Shown here in pieces: positions 8,840-18,751 of a stretch of 64,000 nucleotides of DNA. The translations under genes were made by a program, and so were the position numbers. The stretch spans positions 372,001 to 436,000 of the forward strand of contig NC_018942.1 in NCBI RefSeq assembly GCF_000304475.1. The letters are read 5' to 3'. The notes beneath the pieces were generated by a model, which was given only the letters and a program-made list of their open reading frames with translations, searched no databases and had not been told where the DNA came from. Numbering within the stretch: the stretch's first letter is position 1; each line of letters opens with the position of its first letter. This DNA comes from Kazachstania africana CBS 2517 (taxonomy: Eukaryota > Ascomycota > Saccharomycetes > Saccharomycetales > Saccharomycetaceae).

Positions 8840-10139
8840 TTTTGATTTTTTTTACAACAGCAGTACTCATTTTGGACTTTTTATGAAGTATTTGGCCCAA
8901 TAGCCTTGTATGAAGCTGTTCCACATCATAACTTCTGATATCATACACATCATTGATGTTCTTCCCTTATATGAGAAAATGAACTATATCTTCTATATGG
9001 AGTAATCTGGATTATTATCCCTTTTGTTCGAGCGCATCGCTCTCCGCCGATGTCTGCCAGGTAATCTGCCATGAAACTTGCTACCCTTGCATTTGTTGCA
9101 TTGTTAGAAATACTTTAAAATTACTTTTTTTCAGCATATTTTTGTCGTGTGAGAACCATAGCTTCGTTACTTTTAGATCATCACTGAAAATACCTTGAGC
9201 TGTTTCTCATAAAAATGAATGCCCTAAGCGGAAATTTATGTTAAAGTTGCATTACCCTCTCTGTCCGTCTGAAAATAAAAAAAAAATTTCCATTTTTTTT
9301 CAAGTTGTATATAAAGGAAAACTTTAATTGAAATATTGTCCATTTATGCAATATAATAATCTTTTTCATTTCATTTTAAAAGAAACCATGACCTTCCAAG
9401 TTTTAAAAGAAGTGGATGATATTATTTGCGTTTTTTAACCTAACAATTCTTCTTAGGGAAAAGAGCAATCTTTTTTCTGAGGTTTTAATGGGGAATGTGG
9501 TTCCTGCGCAGAAAATTGATCTTGTTACATTCTATGAATGATTCAGGACGCTATATTAGAAAATTCTGATTCTTTTTTCAATTTTTACTACGTTTTGTCG
9601 TATTGTTTGGAAAGGTCAAAAGAGTGCATACTCTAACATCTTGTAATAATTTTGTATATTGTATTGTACGTTTCTTCATGCTTATCAAATCGATACCTTT
9701 TTAAAAAGGCTTTGTACTATTCAAATACTTGTTTCAACTAGGGCCTTGAATCCAATGCGGAACAGGGTGCAGCAACGACCCAGAAATTTTCATCTATTGG
9801 TTTTAGCGGCCATGGATATTGCTGTGGAATTTAAATCAAATGCTATCTTCTTTTTCCAGGCGCTTACTCATTAATCCGCAGGGAAAGCTGAAATGATATT
9901 CAAATTCAGGCACCCTGTGATATAAAGAATCAACAATTTAGGTATTGTTTACTACACAAACAAGCTTCTATTATACCATAGTTTCAAAGTTTTCATCAAA
10001 TTGACTTTAATCTGTGTTCTATTCGAACATTTGTTGCATCCTTAGAAAAGTCATCATCTGACAAAAGGAAGCCTCTACGGTTTATATTGAAAAGAGTCAT
10101 AATTCATTGATCAGTTTCTACTATCTGACTAAGGTGGAG
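8840..10139. other. Intergenic region upstream of VSB1
   Basis: It begins with the tRNA terminator. The rest is AT-rich with several poly-T tracts (near 9127, 9285 and 9291). The 71-codon frame near 9659 has no family features. No RNA gene or mobile element was recognised. Confidence 0.5.
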
Positions 10140-13100
10140 ATGACAAGCTTTAATAAATCTAATGACGCAAGGGCAAGTAAAAGATTATCTCTTTCTGATT
10201 CCATAAGCAGGTCCTTAGGATTGCAAGATCAAGAATCCAACATAGCAGGTACCGATAATGAATTATCGAATTCCAAATCCAATTACTTAAGCCGTTCTTA
10301 TATGTACGGGCTTCTACCCTCTGCTACACCAGTAGAAGAGCTTGAAACAAATACTCTGCCTTTATCCAATGATTTAAGGAACAAATCGATACATCAGTCA
10401 AGGATACTGCATAAACAGACAGCTGCGATATGTGAAGACTTCAACGAATCTGACGAAGGAAGTATGAAAGACTACTTAGATTTCATAGAAAACACTGATC
10501 GAGATAATATAAATGAACATAAAGAAAGTCTACCTGTAACAGTTGTACTGTCGACCCCGGCCGATGAAGTTGAAGAACAAGATGAGTCTTCAAGATTACT
10601 ATTAACTCCTTCGTCTTCAAATGCAGAAGTGTCTTCTATAGCAGAAGGTCTGCGACACCATTACTCATCAATAGAGTCCACAAAAGACAATAATATGCCC
10701 ATTGAAGAGCAACAAGATAATACTATCAATGAAAAACTGAGTACGTTTTTCTATAACACCTTACAATATTTTCCTGCATCGGTACTTGGCTTACTTTTGA
10801 ATATTCTTGACGCTTTATCATATGGTATGATTATATTCCCAATAAGTGAACCCATTTTCTCACATTTAGGACCGACAGGCATGTCAATGTTTTATATTTC
10901 AACCATTATATGTCAGTTCATCTACTCAAGTGGCTGGTCTAGCTTTCCATCATGTATTGGTAGCGAAATGATAGAAATTACACCTTTTTTCCACACGATG
11001 GCATTTGCTATTATGAGATCGTTACCTGGCGAAGAAAACCAGGACGCAATTATAACCACTACAATTTTTTGCTATGTAATAAGTTCAATGTTCACTGGGC
11101 TCACATTCCTGACTTTAGGGAAATTACGATTAGGAAAGATAGTTGGCTTCTTTCCTCGTCATATACTTATAGGTTGCATTGGCGGTGTCGGTTATTTTCT
11201 CTTAATCACAGGTATCGAGGTTACCACGAGAATTGCCAAATTCGAGTATTCCCTTCCACTAATAAAGGAACTCTTTACAGACACAAGCATGCTATGGAAA
11301 TGGCTAACTCCCACCCTGTTAACTGTAGTTTTGATACTTACCCAGAAATGTTTCAAAAGATCACTAGTGTTGCCATCATTTTATATTGCCACATTAATAC
11401 TTTTCCATTTTATAGTGGCTATTATTCCTAGATTATCGCTTACACAATTACGTGAGGCAGGATGGATTTTCTCCAATACAGCGCCCAATTCTGCATGGTA
11501 TGACCATTATAAATTATTTGATTTTCATAAAGTTCATTGGCTCTTAGTATTCAAACAAATTCCTACAATGCTAGCTTTAACGTTTTTTGGAATCCTTCAC
11601 GTTCCTATCAATGTTCCTGCTTTGGCGATGTCAGTTCAAATGGACAAATATGACGTTGATAAAGAATTGATTGCCCATGGTCTGTCTAATCTTGTGAGTG
11701 GGATGTTTGGTTCAATACAAAACTATCTAGTCTATACCAATAGTGTACTCTTCATTAGGGCTGGCGCAGATTCTCCATTTGCTGGCTATTTACTTATATT
11801 TCTGACCATTGTTGTTATGCTAATAGGCCCTGTCATCATCTCCTTCATCCCAATTTGTATTGTCGGTTCCTTAATATTTTTATTAGGATACGAATTGCTT
11901 GTTGAAGCATTGTTAGATACCTGGGACAAATTAACTACCTTTGAGTATGTTACTGTTGTTGTAATTGTACTGACCATGGGAATAGTTGATTTCGTTCTAG
12001 GTATCATTGTCGGAATTTTGATTGCATGTTTCAAATTTTTAATTGATAGTTCAAAGTTACAAACGATTAACGGTGAATTTAGCGGCAAAGTAGCGAAGAG
12101 TACTGTAAATAGAGATTTGATACAATCTAAGTTTTTAAATGGTATTGGGGATCAAATTTATGTTCTGAAATTGCAAAATTTACTATTTTTTGGAACAATT
12201 ATTTCCATCGAAGAAAAAATAGATAAATTGCTTGAAATGAGTGACAGGAACTCCTCAAAGAGACAAATTAAGTATTTAATACTGGATTTTAGAAACATCA
12301 ATGCCGATAACATTGATTATTCAGCTGCAGAAGGATTTAATAGAATAAAGAGACTTACAGAATCCAAAAACATCCAATTGATCATATCCTCCATTAAGGT
12401 AAGAGACCGCATTTACAATTCATTCAATAAAGTAGGTCTTTTAGTAGGTGTCGAATTGTTCAATGACCTCAACGGTGCATTAGAATGGTGTGAAAATGAG
12501 TTCCTTTATCAATATAAAATGATTCGTGAAAGAATCAAGATAAAAAATGTAAAGACGGCCACACATTCGAGTGATGGCAACTTATCGAAGCCCTCAGCCA
12601 TGACATTATCTATTAATACCCCACGTAACTATCAGATTTATTCTGTTGCCCAGAACATATTCAAGAATGAGGAACAAACAGTAGACCGTTTGAAGAATCG
12701 TTTTCAAGACCAGACTCCCGTTCTCCCTCTGCTGTTGTTTGCATTGAAGCAGTACAGACCAGACATTGTTTCAGTAGATAAAGTGAAGAAAGGAAAAGAG
12801 ATAGAATTTTGGAGCCAATTAGCCCCATATTTTTCTAAAAAGAGAATTGCTTCTCAATCTATTCTGTATCATGGTAATAATATATTTTTTCTAGTGGAAA
12901 TAGGGGTCTTGAAGGTGACTTTTGACTTACCACAAGGAAAAGTATATGAGACAATGTCAAAGAGAGCATGCTATGGTAAAATAATGGGAAAAATCCCAGT
13001 GAGTGAAGCAGATGCACCAAGTTCCCAAGCAATGATTATTAAGACGGAGGCTGACACTGTTATATGGATTATTGATTCAAGTGCCTTGAAGAAAATGAAG

Positions 13101-13202
13101 GACGAGAATATTGAATTATATTTAGAGTTGGTATTACTTGTAATGACGATAAAAGACATAAGATTCAAGAGCCTCTTGGGTCATGCCTTAGTAAGTACAT
13201 AA
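10140..13202 (+). CDS. VSB1: Vacuolar SulP-family transporter with STAS and cyclic-nucleotide-binding-like domains
   Basis: The ATG at 10140 gives 1020 residues; an upstream in-frame TTG is not a yeast start. A hydrophilic Ser/Asp-rich N-terminus (about 1-205) is followed by a SulP transport core of multiple membrane helices (about 210-650). Next come a STAS domain (about 680-800, with YLILDFRNINADNIDYSAAEG) and a C-terminal cNMP-binding-like fold (about 880-1000). This domain order and length match S. cerevisiae YGR125W (about 1036 residues). YGR125W has been named VSB1 and linked to storage of basic amino acids, chiefly arginine, in the vacuole. The following genes YGR126W and YGR127W are in the same order as in S. 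cerevisiae. It is the first gene of the YGR syntenic block after the toxin island. Confidence 0.93.
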   Translation: MTSFNKSNDARASKRLSLSDSISRSLGLQDQESNIAGTDNELSNSKSNYLSRSYMYGLLPSATPVEELETNTLPLSNDLRNKSIHQSRILHKQTAAICEDFNESDEGSMKDYLDFIENTDRDNINEHKESLPVTVVLSTPADEVEEQDESSRLLLTPSSSNAEVSSIAEGLRHHYSSIESTKDNNMPIEEQQDNTINEKLSTFFYNTLQYFPASVLGLLLNILDALSYGMIIFPISEPIFSHLGPTGMSMFYISTIICQFIYSSGWSSFPSCIGSEMIEITPFFHTMAFAIMRSLPGEENQDAIITTTIFCYVISSMFTGLTFLTLGKLRLGKIVGFFPRHILIGCIGGVGYFLLITGIEVTTRIAKFEYSLPLIKELFTDTSMLWKWLTPTLLTVVLILTQKCFKRSLVLPSFYIATLILFHFIVAIIPRLSLTQLREAGWIFSNTAPNSAWYDHYKLFDFHKVHWLLVFKQIPTMLALTFFGILHVPINVPALAMSVQMDKYDVDKELIAHGLSNLVSGMFGSIQNYLVYTNSVLFIRAGADSPFAGYLLIFLTIVVMLIGPVIISFIPICIVGSLIFLLGYELLVEALLDTWDKLTTFEYVTVVVIVLTMGIVDFVLGIIVGILIACFKFLIDSSKLQTINGEFSGKVAKSTVNRDLIQSKFLNGIGDQIYVLKLQNLLFFGTIISIEEKIDKLLEMSDRNSSKRQIKYLILDFRNINADNIDYSAAEGFNRIKRLTESKNIQLIISSIKVRDRIYNSFNKVGLLVGVELFNDLNGALEWCENEFLYQYKMIRERIKIKNVKTATHSSDGNLSKPSAMTLSINTPRNYQIYSVAQNIFKNEEQTVDRLKNRFQDQTPVLPLLLFALKQYRPDIVSVDKVKKGKEIEFWSQLAPYFSKKRIASQSILYHGNNIFFLVEIGVLKVTFDLPQGKVYETMSKRACYGKIMGKIPVSEADAPSSQAMIIKTEADTVIWIIDSSALKKMKDENIELYLELVLLVMTIKDIRFKSLLGHALVST

Positions 13203-13430
13203 CCCTCAAAATATTCATATATGCATATGTATAATAGGCCTTTCGCCATTATAATAATTTGTACATTTAATCACTTCGTGATACATCATCGTGCCCTCGT
13301 TTATCATTTTGTCGCCTAATGTAAAATGACGTTTTAAAAGTTAGTTGGGATAAAAAAAGCGACCACAGTTAGGTTGTACGATTCATAAGGACGGTGTGAA
13401 GCTGGTATATACCACAAATGAGAATAGATC

Positions 13431-14102
13431 ATGTCTATTGAACAAGATGTTGAAGATATTTCATCTTTCTCCTCAATTGAGTCTTACAAACCAGAACCGT
13501 TTGTCGGCCAAGGAATTGCCAGAGAGAATACTGATGAACTAGAATTCCAATCCAATTTGAAGGATGCACAATCACACACTAGTGAAAAATTTCAAGAAGA
13601 GCAAGTGGATCCGTTGAAACAGGTGCAAACCAATGATTCTTTTTGGAGTTTCCGATCCGTGAGCAACACATCTAGAACCAGCTCCAAAAATTTGAAGAAG
13701 CAAAGATCAAGGGATATAGAAAGGATCGTAACTCAGAATGCAATGCTTGGTAAAGCTGAAACAGTCGATTCTTTGAGGGCCACTGGGTTAGATCTTACAA
13801 AAAGGGCTGTTCCTGATATCAATTCACCAATTAGTCATGAATCTAAACTTATAGATGAATCAAAATTTGAAACAGATACAGGACTGATAAAAACGAAGAC
13901 ACTTGAAACTCTTAACAGATCAAATACTAGAAACTCTTCTTCAAAAAGAAAAATCTTGGGAAATGATAATAGTAATACAAGCGGACTAGATCCTGAAAGA
14001 ATGAATATGGTTGTTGAAAGAAATAGGAAAAAACTAGAAAAATATCAGCAGCATAAGAAGGAAAAGGGCTTGAAGGGATTCTTTTACAAGATTTTTGATT
14101 AA
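13431..14102 (+). CDS. YGR126W: YGR126W-like protein of unknown function with a Tpo-like tail motif
   Basis: This is a 223-residue hydrophilic protein without signal or membrane segments. It sits between VSB1 and the YGR127W homologue, as in S. cerevisiae, where the counterpart is about 231 residues. It is rich in Ser, Asn and Lys and ends in a basic helix plus KGFFYKIFD. Residues 110-161 carry ETVDSL, AVPDINSP, ETDTGL and TLETL. The same motifs in the same order and nearly the same spacing occur in the N-terminal cytosolic tail of the TPO2/3-type transporter at 29836-31710 (residues 53-104). No function is known to me. The shared motif suggests a common binding partner, degradation signal or ancient fusion/fission, which is inference. 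Confidence 0.85.
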   Translation: MSIEQDVEDISSFSSIESYKPEPFVGQGIARENTDELEFQSNLKDAQSHTSEKFQEEQVDPLKQVQTNDSFWSFRSVSNTSRTSSKNLKKQRSRDIERIVTQNAMLGKAETVDSLRATGLDLTKRAVPDINSPISHESKLIDESKFETDTGLIKTKTLETLNRSNTRNSSSKRKILGNDNSNTSGLDPERMNMVVERNRKKLEKYQQHKKEKGLKGFFYKIFD

Positions 14103-14751
14103 TTGCCATCATGAAAGTGTACTCTTTGCTGTTCCGAGGCAGCAGCGCAACTTTATACATTTGGAGAGCTACTTTTTTTGACTTCAATCAGCTAATAGCG
14201 TATTGTAGAAGGAAGTCTTTTCTCTTATTAAGATTAATGATCGACAGTGTATTCCACAGTCAAATATCTTACGGTATTACTAGAATACTAAAGACATGCA
14301 ACTGACATTTCTGTGCACTTTCGATGAATAAGCCAATAACTCCCTACCCCTAGAAATGAAAGTATTATAGATATTGACGATGGGACACATACTCTGCAAG
14401 GTCTTTCCTAAAATGAAATTCGATTTTTCATAAGGAATACATTTAATATAAAGATGAATTTCTTGCCACTTGGATCTGTTTGAAGCTCATGAGCTGGTTA
14501 AACTAGACAGTAGCTGCTGCAGTATTATTACGCGATATTTATATAAGTGGAATAACATCACAGGGTGAATCTCATCCTCATATATAGAAAGCTCAGTATT
14601 TTTATTTTTGCTCCACAACTTCAGATCACTTGTATCTTATTATTGCGGGGTTGCCTCCTAACGGAGTATCTTACAGCAATATAAAAGCCCAATTTTTTTA
14701 AACTTGGGCTAGTAGAGTGACAGAACATAGAACAGACCATAAACCACGATA
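14103..14751. other. Intergenic region upstream of the YGR127W homologue
   Basis: No gene or RNA was recognised. A small plus-strand frame from 14111 has no family features. Confidence 0.5.
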
Positions 14752-15693
14752 ATGTGCATCCTATTTGCAACCAGGTCTCATAAAGAATATGAGCTCATAT
14801 TGATATCTAATCGTGATGAGTATTTGGGTAGAAAAACACACGAAACATGCTGGCATAACGATAATTTTATACTTTCACCATATGACATGTCAAGGGAAGA
14901 AAATCATGGTAATAAAATATTTGGCACATGGTTAGGCATGAATAAGAAAGGTAAGATTGCTACCATACTAAATTTAAGAAGATTTTCGTCTATTGATCTA
15001 AAGGAACTAGTAAAACCAAGATCAAGAGGCCTCATCCCTTTTACCTTTTTGTACAGTGATTGGACAAATGAAGACAGCTTTGAAGAATGGGAGACCTTTG
15101 AAAAGTTCAAATCAAAGTACCCATTTCTACAGAGCTCTGGTGATTTCAATTTTTTTTATGGAGATATAAAAGAAGGTAATTATAGGATCATCGATTCTTT
15201 AGGAAACACGTTTAAGGTATTAGATAATAATAACAGGAATATGATAATCTCAAATGACCTTTATCAACATAAAGATGAATATGAAGGAAAACCCACCTGG
15301 GGTAAGATTAAAATAGGAGCTGAAAGGTTGAATAAATTTTTGAAAGAAACTGAACGTAGTAACGAGGATGAAGTTCTTGCAAAATGCTTTGAATTGGCAT
15401 CTTACTGTTCCATAGATAGCTCAATCACACGGGAGGAAAACCCCAACAAGGAACTTGCGGCTGAGACCATATATGTGCCACCATTAAAAGTCTGTCCCGA
15501 TGAAGATATCGGCCTGACAAAGACAAATGGAAAGTATTACGGTACAAGAACCCAAATCGTTGTCCTCGTTCATAAAGATCGGAAACATGTAACGTTAGTT
15601 GAGCATACTATTCATAATTCAGACGAAGAAATATATAAATACTCCGGACTGAATCCAAAAGAAGTTCAAAGACTTGATTTTACCATAACGTGA
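14752..15693 (+). CDS. YGR127W: TANGO2 / NRDE-domain protein
   Basis: The ATG at 14752 opens 313 residues starting MCILFATRS, followed by LILISNRDEYLGR. The Cys at position 2 and the NRDE motif are the hallmarks of the TANGO2 family, an Ntn-hydrolase-like fold with the cysteine next to the initiator Met. Length agrees with S. cerevisiae YGR127W (about 312). TANGO2 proteins have been tied to haem handling and to lipid or coenzyme A balance, but their reaction is not settled. The end (TRTQIVVLV...VTLVEHTI) is the usual closing beta sheet. It is convergent with UTP8 and in S. cerevisiae order. Confidence 0.92.
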   Translation: MCILFATRSHKEYELILISNRDEYLGRKTHETCWHNDNFILSPYDMSREENHGNKIFGTWLGMNKKGKIATILNLRRFSSIDLKELVKPRSRGLIPFTFLYSDWTNEDSFEEWETFEKFKSKYPFLQSSGDFNFFYGDIKEGNYRIIDSLGNTFKVLDNNNRNMIISNDLYQHKDEYEGKPTWGKIKIGAERLNKFLKETERSNEDEVLAKCFELASYCSIDSSITREENPNKELAAETIYVPPLKVCPDEDIGLTKTNGKYYGTRTQIVVLVHKDRKHVTLVEHTIHNSDEEIYKYSGLNPKEVQRLDFTIT

Positions 15694-15788
15694 CTAAACA
15701 AAGCGTATATACGGATATTTCGACCCCTAGACCAATAATATACATATTCTTTTACATTTATTTCCTTTATACATATATTTAATGCTTT

Positions 15789-17618
15789 CTATAAATCCAA
15801 ATGCTCAACGGTATAAGTAGGTAGTGTTTTTCTATGTAATGATTTGTTGTTATTGTTAATGAGTTTACTACTTTGTCTTGCAGATGATTGCTTCGATGGA
15901 TTGTAATCTAATAAGTGCAGTAATTCAGAATTTTGTTTTGCTACCAATGTCTTTTCGTTTATAAAGTTCGATATTCTTCCTAGGATATCCATATCCAATG
16001 CGAAGAGACCAATGGAATCGATAATTAAAGAGAGTAGCTGGAAAAGTTGTGAGCTCACTTGTTGGTCTTCATCTTGAGTCACAAATTCAATGAAATTTCT
16101 GATATCGACTTTAGGTAGTAATTTTATTTGTTCTTTGATGGAATCCTTCGTATAATCCTGTAGTACTCTTAAGGAGATGTCCAAAGACAATTCGTTATTT
16201 TCAATTGTGAATAAATCAGCTAGCAATTCGCCTAAGGGTAAATTTGGACAGGTGACGATTGCTTGTTTATATAGTCTCGGACTTTCTCTGAATTTTGGTA
16301 GAAGATTCTTGGTTAAACTAACTGGGAATAAAGGATGTGTTAAAAGATAGGTCAAAGTTTTTGGGTAATTGTTCCCATCGGTGTCAAATTTGTAATTTTG
16401 TAAGATTAATTCTATAACTTTGGCTAAGAAATCTTGGTTTACTAAGAAACGATCAGCTTCAGTGTAATGTTCTTTCTTAATATTGAATTTTTCGAAAAAT
16501 ATCTTATCAAATTTACTTGGATTCTTAACAGCTTTGTTCAAATCAACTATAATTTTATCATAATTGAAGGTGTGTTCCACATCGCTATCGCTGTCATTGT
16601 GCAAATCTTCATCAGCTTCATCAGCTGAAAACAATGATTTTAGGACTAAAGTCTCCTTTTCTGATTGCTTGTCAACTAAGAAATTTCTAAAACCTTTCCC
16701 CAAGGAATCCTTTAATCCAAAATTACTGTTTAAATCCAGATTAATGAGTTCAAATTTGTAATTTTCATTGTTAAATGACAAACCCAAAACGAACTGATTA
16801 GATAAGTTATCGATAAGTTTAAACCATTTCAAATTTAATAATTCTGACATTGAAATGACGGAACTCAAATGAAGATTTAAGGCATAAATGGTGCTATTGA
16901 CAGCCATAACAACGCAGTTATCATCAACAACAGTAAATGAGACAACATCTTTTTCTACATCATTTATGAATGGAATCGTTATGATATTAACTATTGTCAT
17001 GGAACTAATTTCCCAAATATCGAATTTTGATAATTTCTGATTAAATTGGTATAATTTACCATCCAATGATTTGAAATCGGAGTCTACTATATCTTGAACA
17101 TTGGCAACGTTACGTAGTTCTATCATGGTATTTATATCGTATAGTGAAATGGAATTCTGTGAAATTAATAGAGCGTATTTACTTTCGATAAATTCCACAT
17201 TGACTAAATCCTTATGTGGAGTTTTATAGGTTGATTTTATTAAATTTGAATCGTATTTTTCTATGGTACCATTTTCGAGGATGGTTATAGTTTGAGATTC
17301 ATCAGAGAACAATTTCATGATCTTAGATTGTATCGGTACCTTTTTCCCATTCAAATGAAGTGTATATTTTTGATTAACAGTAGCCGTCGCGAAGACAGTG
17401 TCATGAAAGGCGGTGACTACTTCATTTGATGGAATTGGAATACTATTTATTAGTTTTGGAGTTGGATTGATAACGAATTTTGACACAGCATACTTGGATA
17501 TAGCGACATCCAAGCTATTAGAGTTTGCAGTCAAAGAGTGCGATGAGACAATAATGGGGGAAGTACTCGACTGTTTAGGGACTGTCGTGATGGCGAAAGG
17601 TTGTGATATGGAAGGCAT
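15789..17618 (-). CDS. UTP8: U3 snoRNP / tUTP subunit Utp8
   Basis: This is a 609-residue protein with an N-terminal beta-rich region (propeller-like repeats, about 1-320), an acidic DEADEDLHNDSDSDVE segment near 335 and a helical C-terminal part ending in a basic/Ser-rich tail. S. cerevisiae Utp8 (YGR128C) is longer, about 713 residues. Utp8 belongs to the t-UTP/UTP-A complex that starts 90S pre-ribosome assembly and supports rDNA transcription in the nucleolus. A role in tRNA export has also been reported. It is divergent from SYF2, as in S. cerevisiae. Its promoter has an exact PAC element (17672-17681), as expected for a ribosome-biogenesis gene. The identity rests on synteny, start motif and promoter; sequence conservation is modest. 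Confidence 0.9.
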   Translation of the reverse strand: MPSISQPFAITTVPKQSSTSPIIVSSHSLTANSNSLDVAISKYAVSKFVINPTPKLINSIPIPSNEVVTAFHDTVFATATVNQKYTLHLNGKKVPIQSKIMKLFSDESQTITILENGTIEKYDSNLIKSTYKTPHKDLVNVEFIESKYALLISQNSISLYDINTMIELRNVANVQDIVDSDFKSLDGKLYQFNQKLSKFDIWEISSMTIVNIITIPFINDVEKDVVSFTVVDDNCVVMAVNSTIYALNLHLSSVISMSELLNLKWFKLIDNLSNQFVLGLSFNNENYKFELINLDLNSNFGLKDSLGKGFRNFLVDKQSEKETLVLKSLFSADEADEDLHNDSDSDVEHTFNYDKIIVDLNKAVKNPSKFDKIFFEKFNIKKEHYTEADRFLVNQDFLAKVIELILQNYKFDTDGNNYPKTLTYLLTHPLFPVSLTKNLLPKFRESPRLYKQAIVTCPNLPLGELLADLFTIENNELSLDISLRVLQDYTKDSIKEQIKLLPKVDIRNFIEFVTQDEDQQVSSQLFQLLSLIIDSIGLFALDMDILGRISNFINEKTLVAKQNSELLHLLDYNPSKQSSARQSSKLINNNNKSLHRKTLPTYTVEHLDL

Positions 17619-18142
17619 GATGCGTGTGTTTCGGTTCGTAAGTTAAGCTTCTTCGATGGCTTCTCATTTAGAGCTCATCGCAAAATTTCAATTTTCATTT
17701 GTCTTATATCGAATATAGAAAATTTTTCAGACCCTCCGTGCAGCATGATTTTAAATTGGTGCATAAATCAGAATAAGCCCAATGATGAATAGTTGGCCAT
17801 GTGATTGGCAATGCTGGGAGGGTTGATTGGAATGGGGAGGCTCCCTCTATTGTGGAGAGTTTCTGTGGGGAGCCTGTATCAATGGGACGAGGAAGGATGT
17901 GGTGATTGATACCTGTGGGTGCCACTGCGATAAGTTACGATGGCGGGGGAAGTCCTACATGGGGATATATGCAAGGGGAGTTTTGTACATTGCATATAAC
18001 AGTTACGGTATGTGTGTATATTAGCTTTAGCAAATATCTTTATACTTGGCACATTTGTGAATAAGAGAATATAGCGAGGCATCAAAGAAAGAAAAAAAAG
18101 AATCACCAGCAAAGAGCAAACACAGTCTGTCATCGAATCGAT
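17619..18142. other. Divergent UTP8-SYF2 promoter region
   Basis: It holds the PAC element next to an A/T-rich block (AAAATTTCAATTTTCA) resembling an RRPE site, both near UTP8. A GC-richer, G-rich segment at about 17810-17960 precedes SYF2. The short frames here have no family features. Confidence 0.5.
17672..17681 (-). promoter_or_regulatory. PAC element upstream of UTP8
   Basis: On the UTP8 strand the bases read GCGATGAGCT, the PAC core bound by Dot6/Tod6 in ribosome-biogenesis promoters, about 54 bases before the ATG. A near-RRPE (TGAAAATTG) lies just upstream of it. Confidence 0.8.
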
Positions 18143-18616
18143 ATGGAGATGGATATGGCTAATTTGAGAGAGGAGTTCAGAGACTTGAGGAAGAAGTGTC
18201 GAGAGATTAAGATAGAAAATAGGAAGCTGATATCGATAGCGTCCAAGCCAAAAACCTACAGTATAAGAGAAGAAGAGATTGGTGCTGAAGTGAGCGATGA
18301 GGATGAGGATGATTCTGAGATTATCAAACTGTTGACAAAACCACTGCGGGAGTTCGAAACAGAAGCGCATGTTGCCGAGAATAAAGAAGATATTGACAGA
18401 TTAACGTACAACAAGGAAGTTATGTCACTTGGGAAACGAGAAAAGAGAGATGTGGAATCGCTAGTTTCTGAAATGAATAGAATCAGTGACGAACGTTATA
18501 AGAAGGGAGCTCAGAAGAGAAGAAGGCTCAAAGATACTGAGAGAGGGTTCATAAATGAACAAAATAAAGCATTCAATCTTAGATTGGAGAAGGAGAAGGA
18601 GAATGGGAAGAAATGA
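18143..18616 (+). CDS. SYF2: Pre-mRNA splicing factor Syf2
   Basis: This is a 157-residue charged protein, shorter than the ~215 of S. cerevisiae Syf2. It begins with a helical LREEFRDLRKKCREIKIENRKL segment (start MEMDM; the second in-frame ATG at 18149 is nearly equivalent). It has an acidic middle and ends with the family hallmark GFINEQNKAFNLRLEKE. Syf2 is part of the Prp19-associated complex and joins the active spliceosome, near Syf1/Clf1/Cef1. Position and strand between UTP8 and the YGR130C homologue match YGR129W. The shortened middle suggests loss of a non-essential linker. Confidence 0.85.
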   Translation: MEMDMANLREEFRDLRKKCREIKIENRKLISIASKPKTYSIREEEIGAEVSDEDEDDSEIIKLLTKPLREFETEAHVAENKEDIDRLTYNKEVMSLGKREKRDVESLVSEMNRISDERYKKGAQKRRRLKDTERGFINEQNKAFNLRLEKEKENGKK

Positions 18617-18751
18617 GATAATTCGTTTGTTTAAAGAATATTTATTCATTTGTTTTTTCATTTTCATCGTAAGTAATAGAAAGTTCATATATATATATGC
18701 GTGTAATATATATACGTTAATAAGATTCATGAAGCAACGGAGAAAAATGAT

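Noticed and set aside
9659..9874. 71-codon plus-strand frame before VSB1
   Set aside because: Non-ATG start, no domain, long untranslated-like surroundings.
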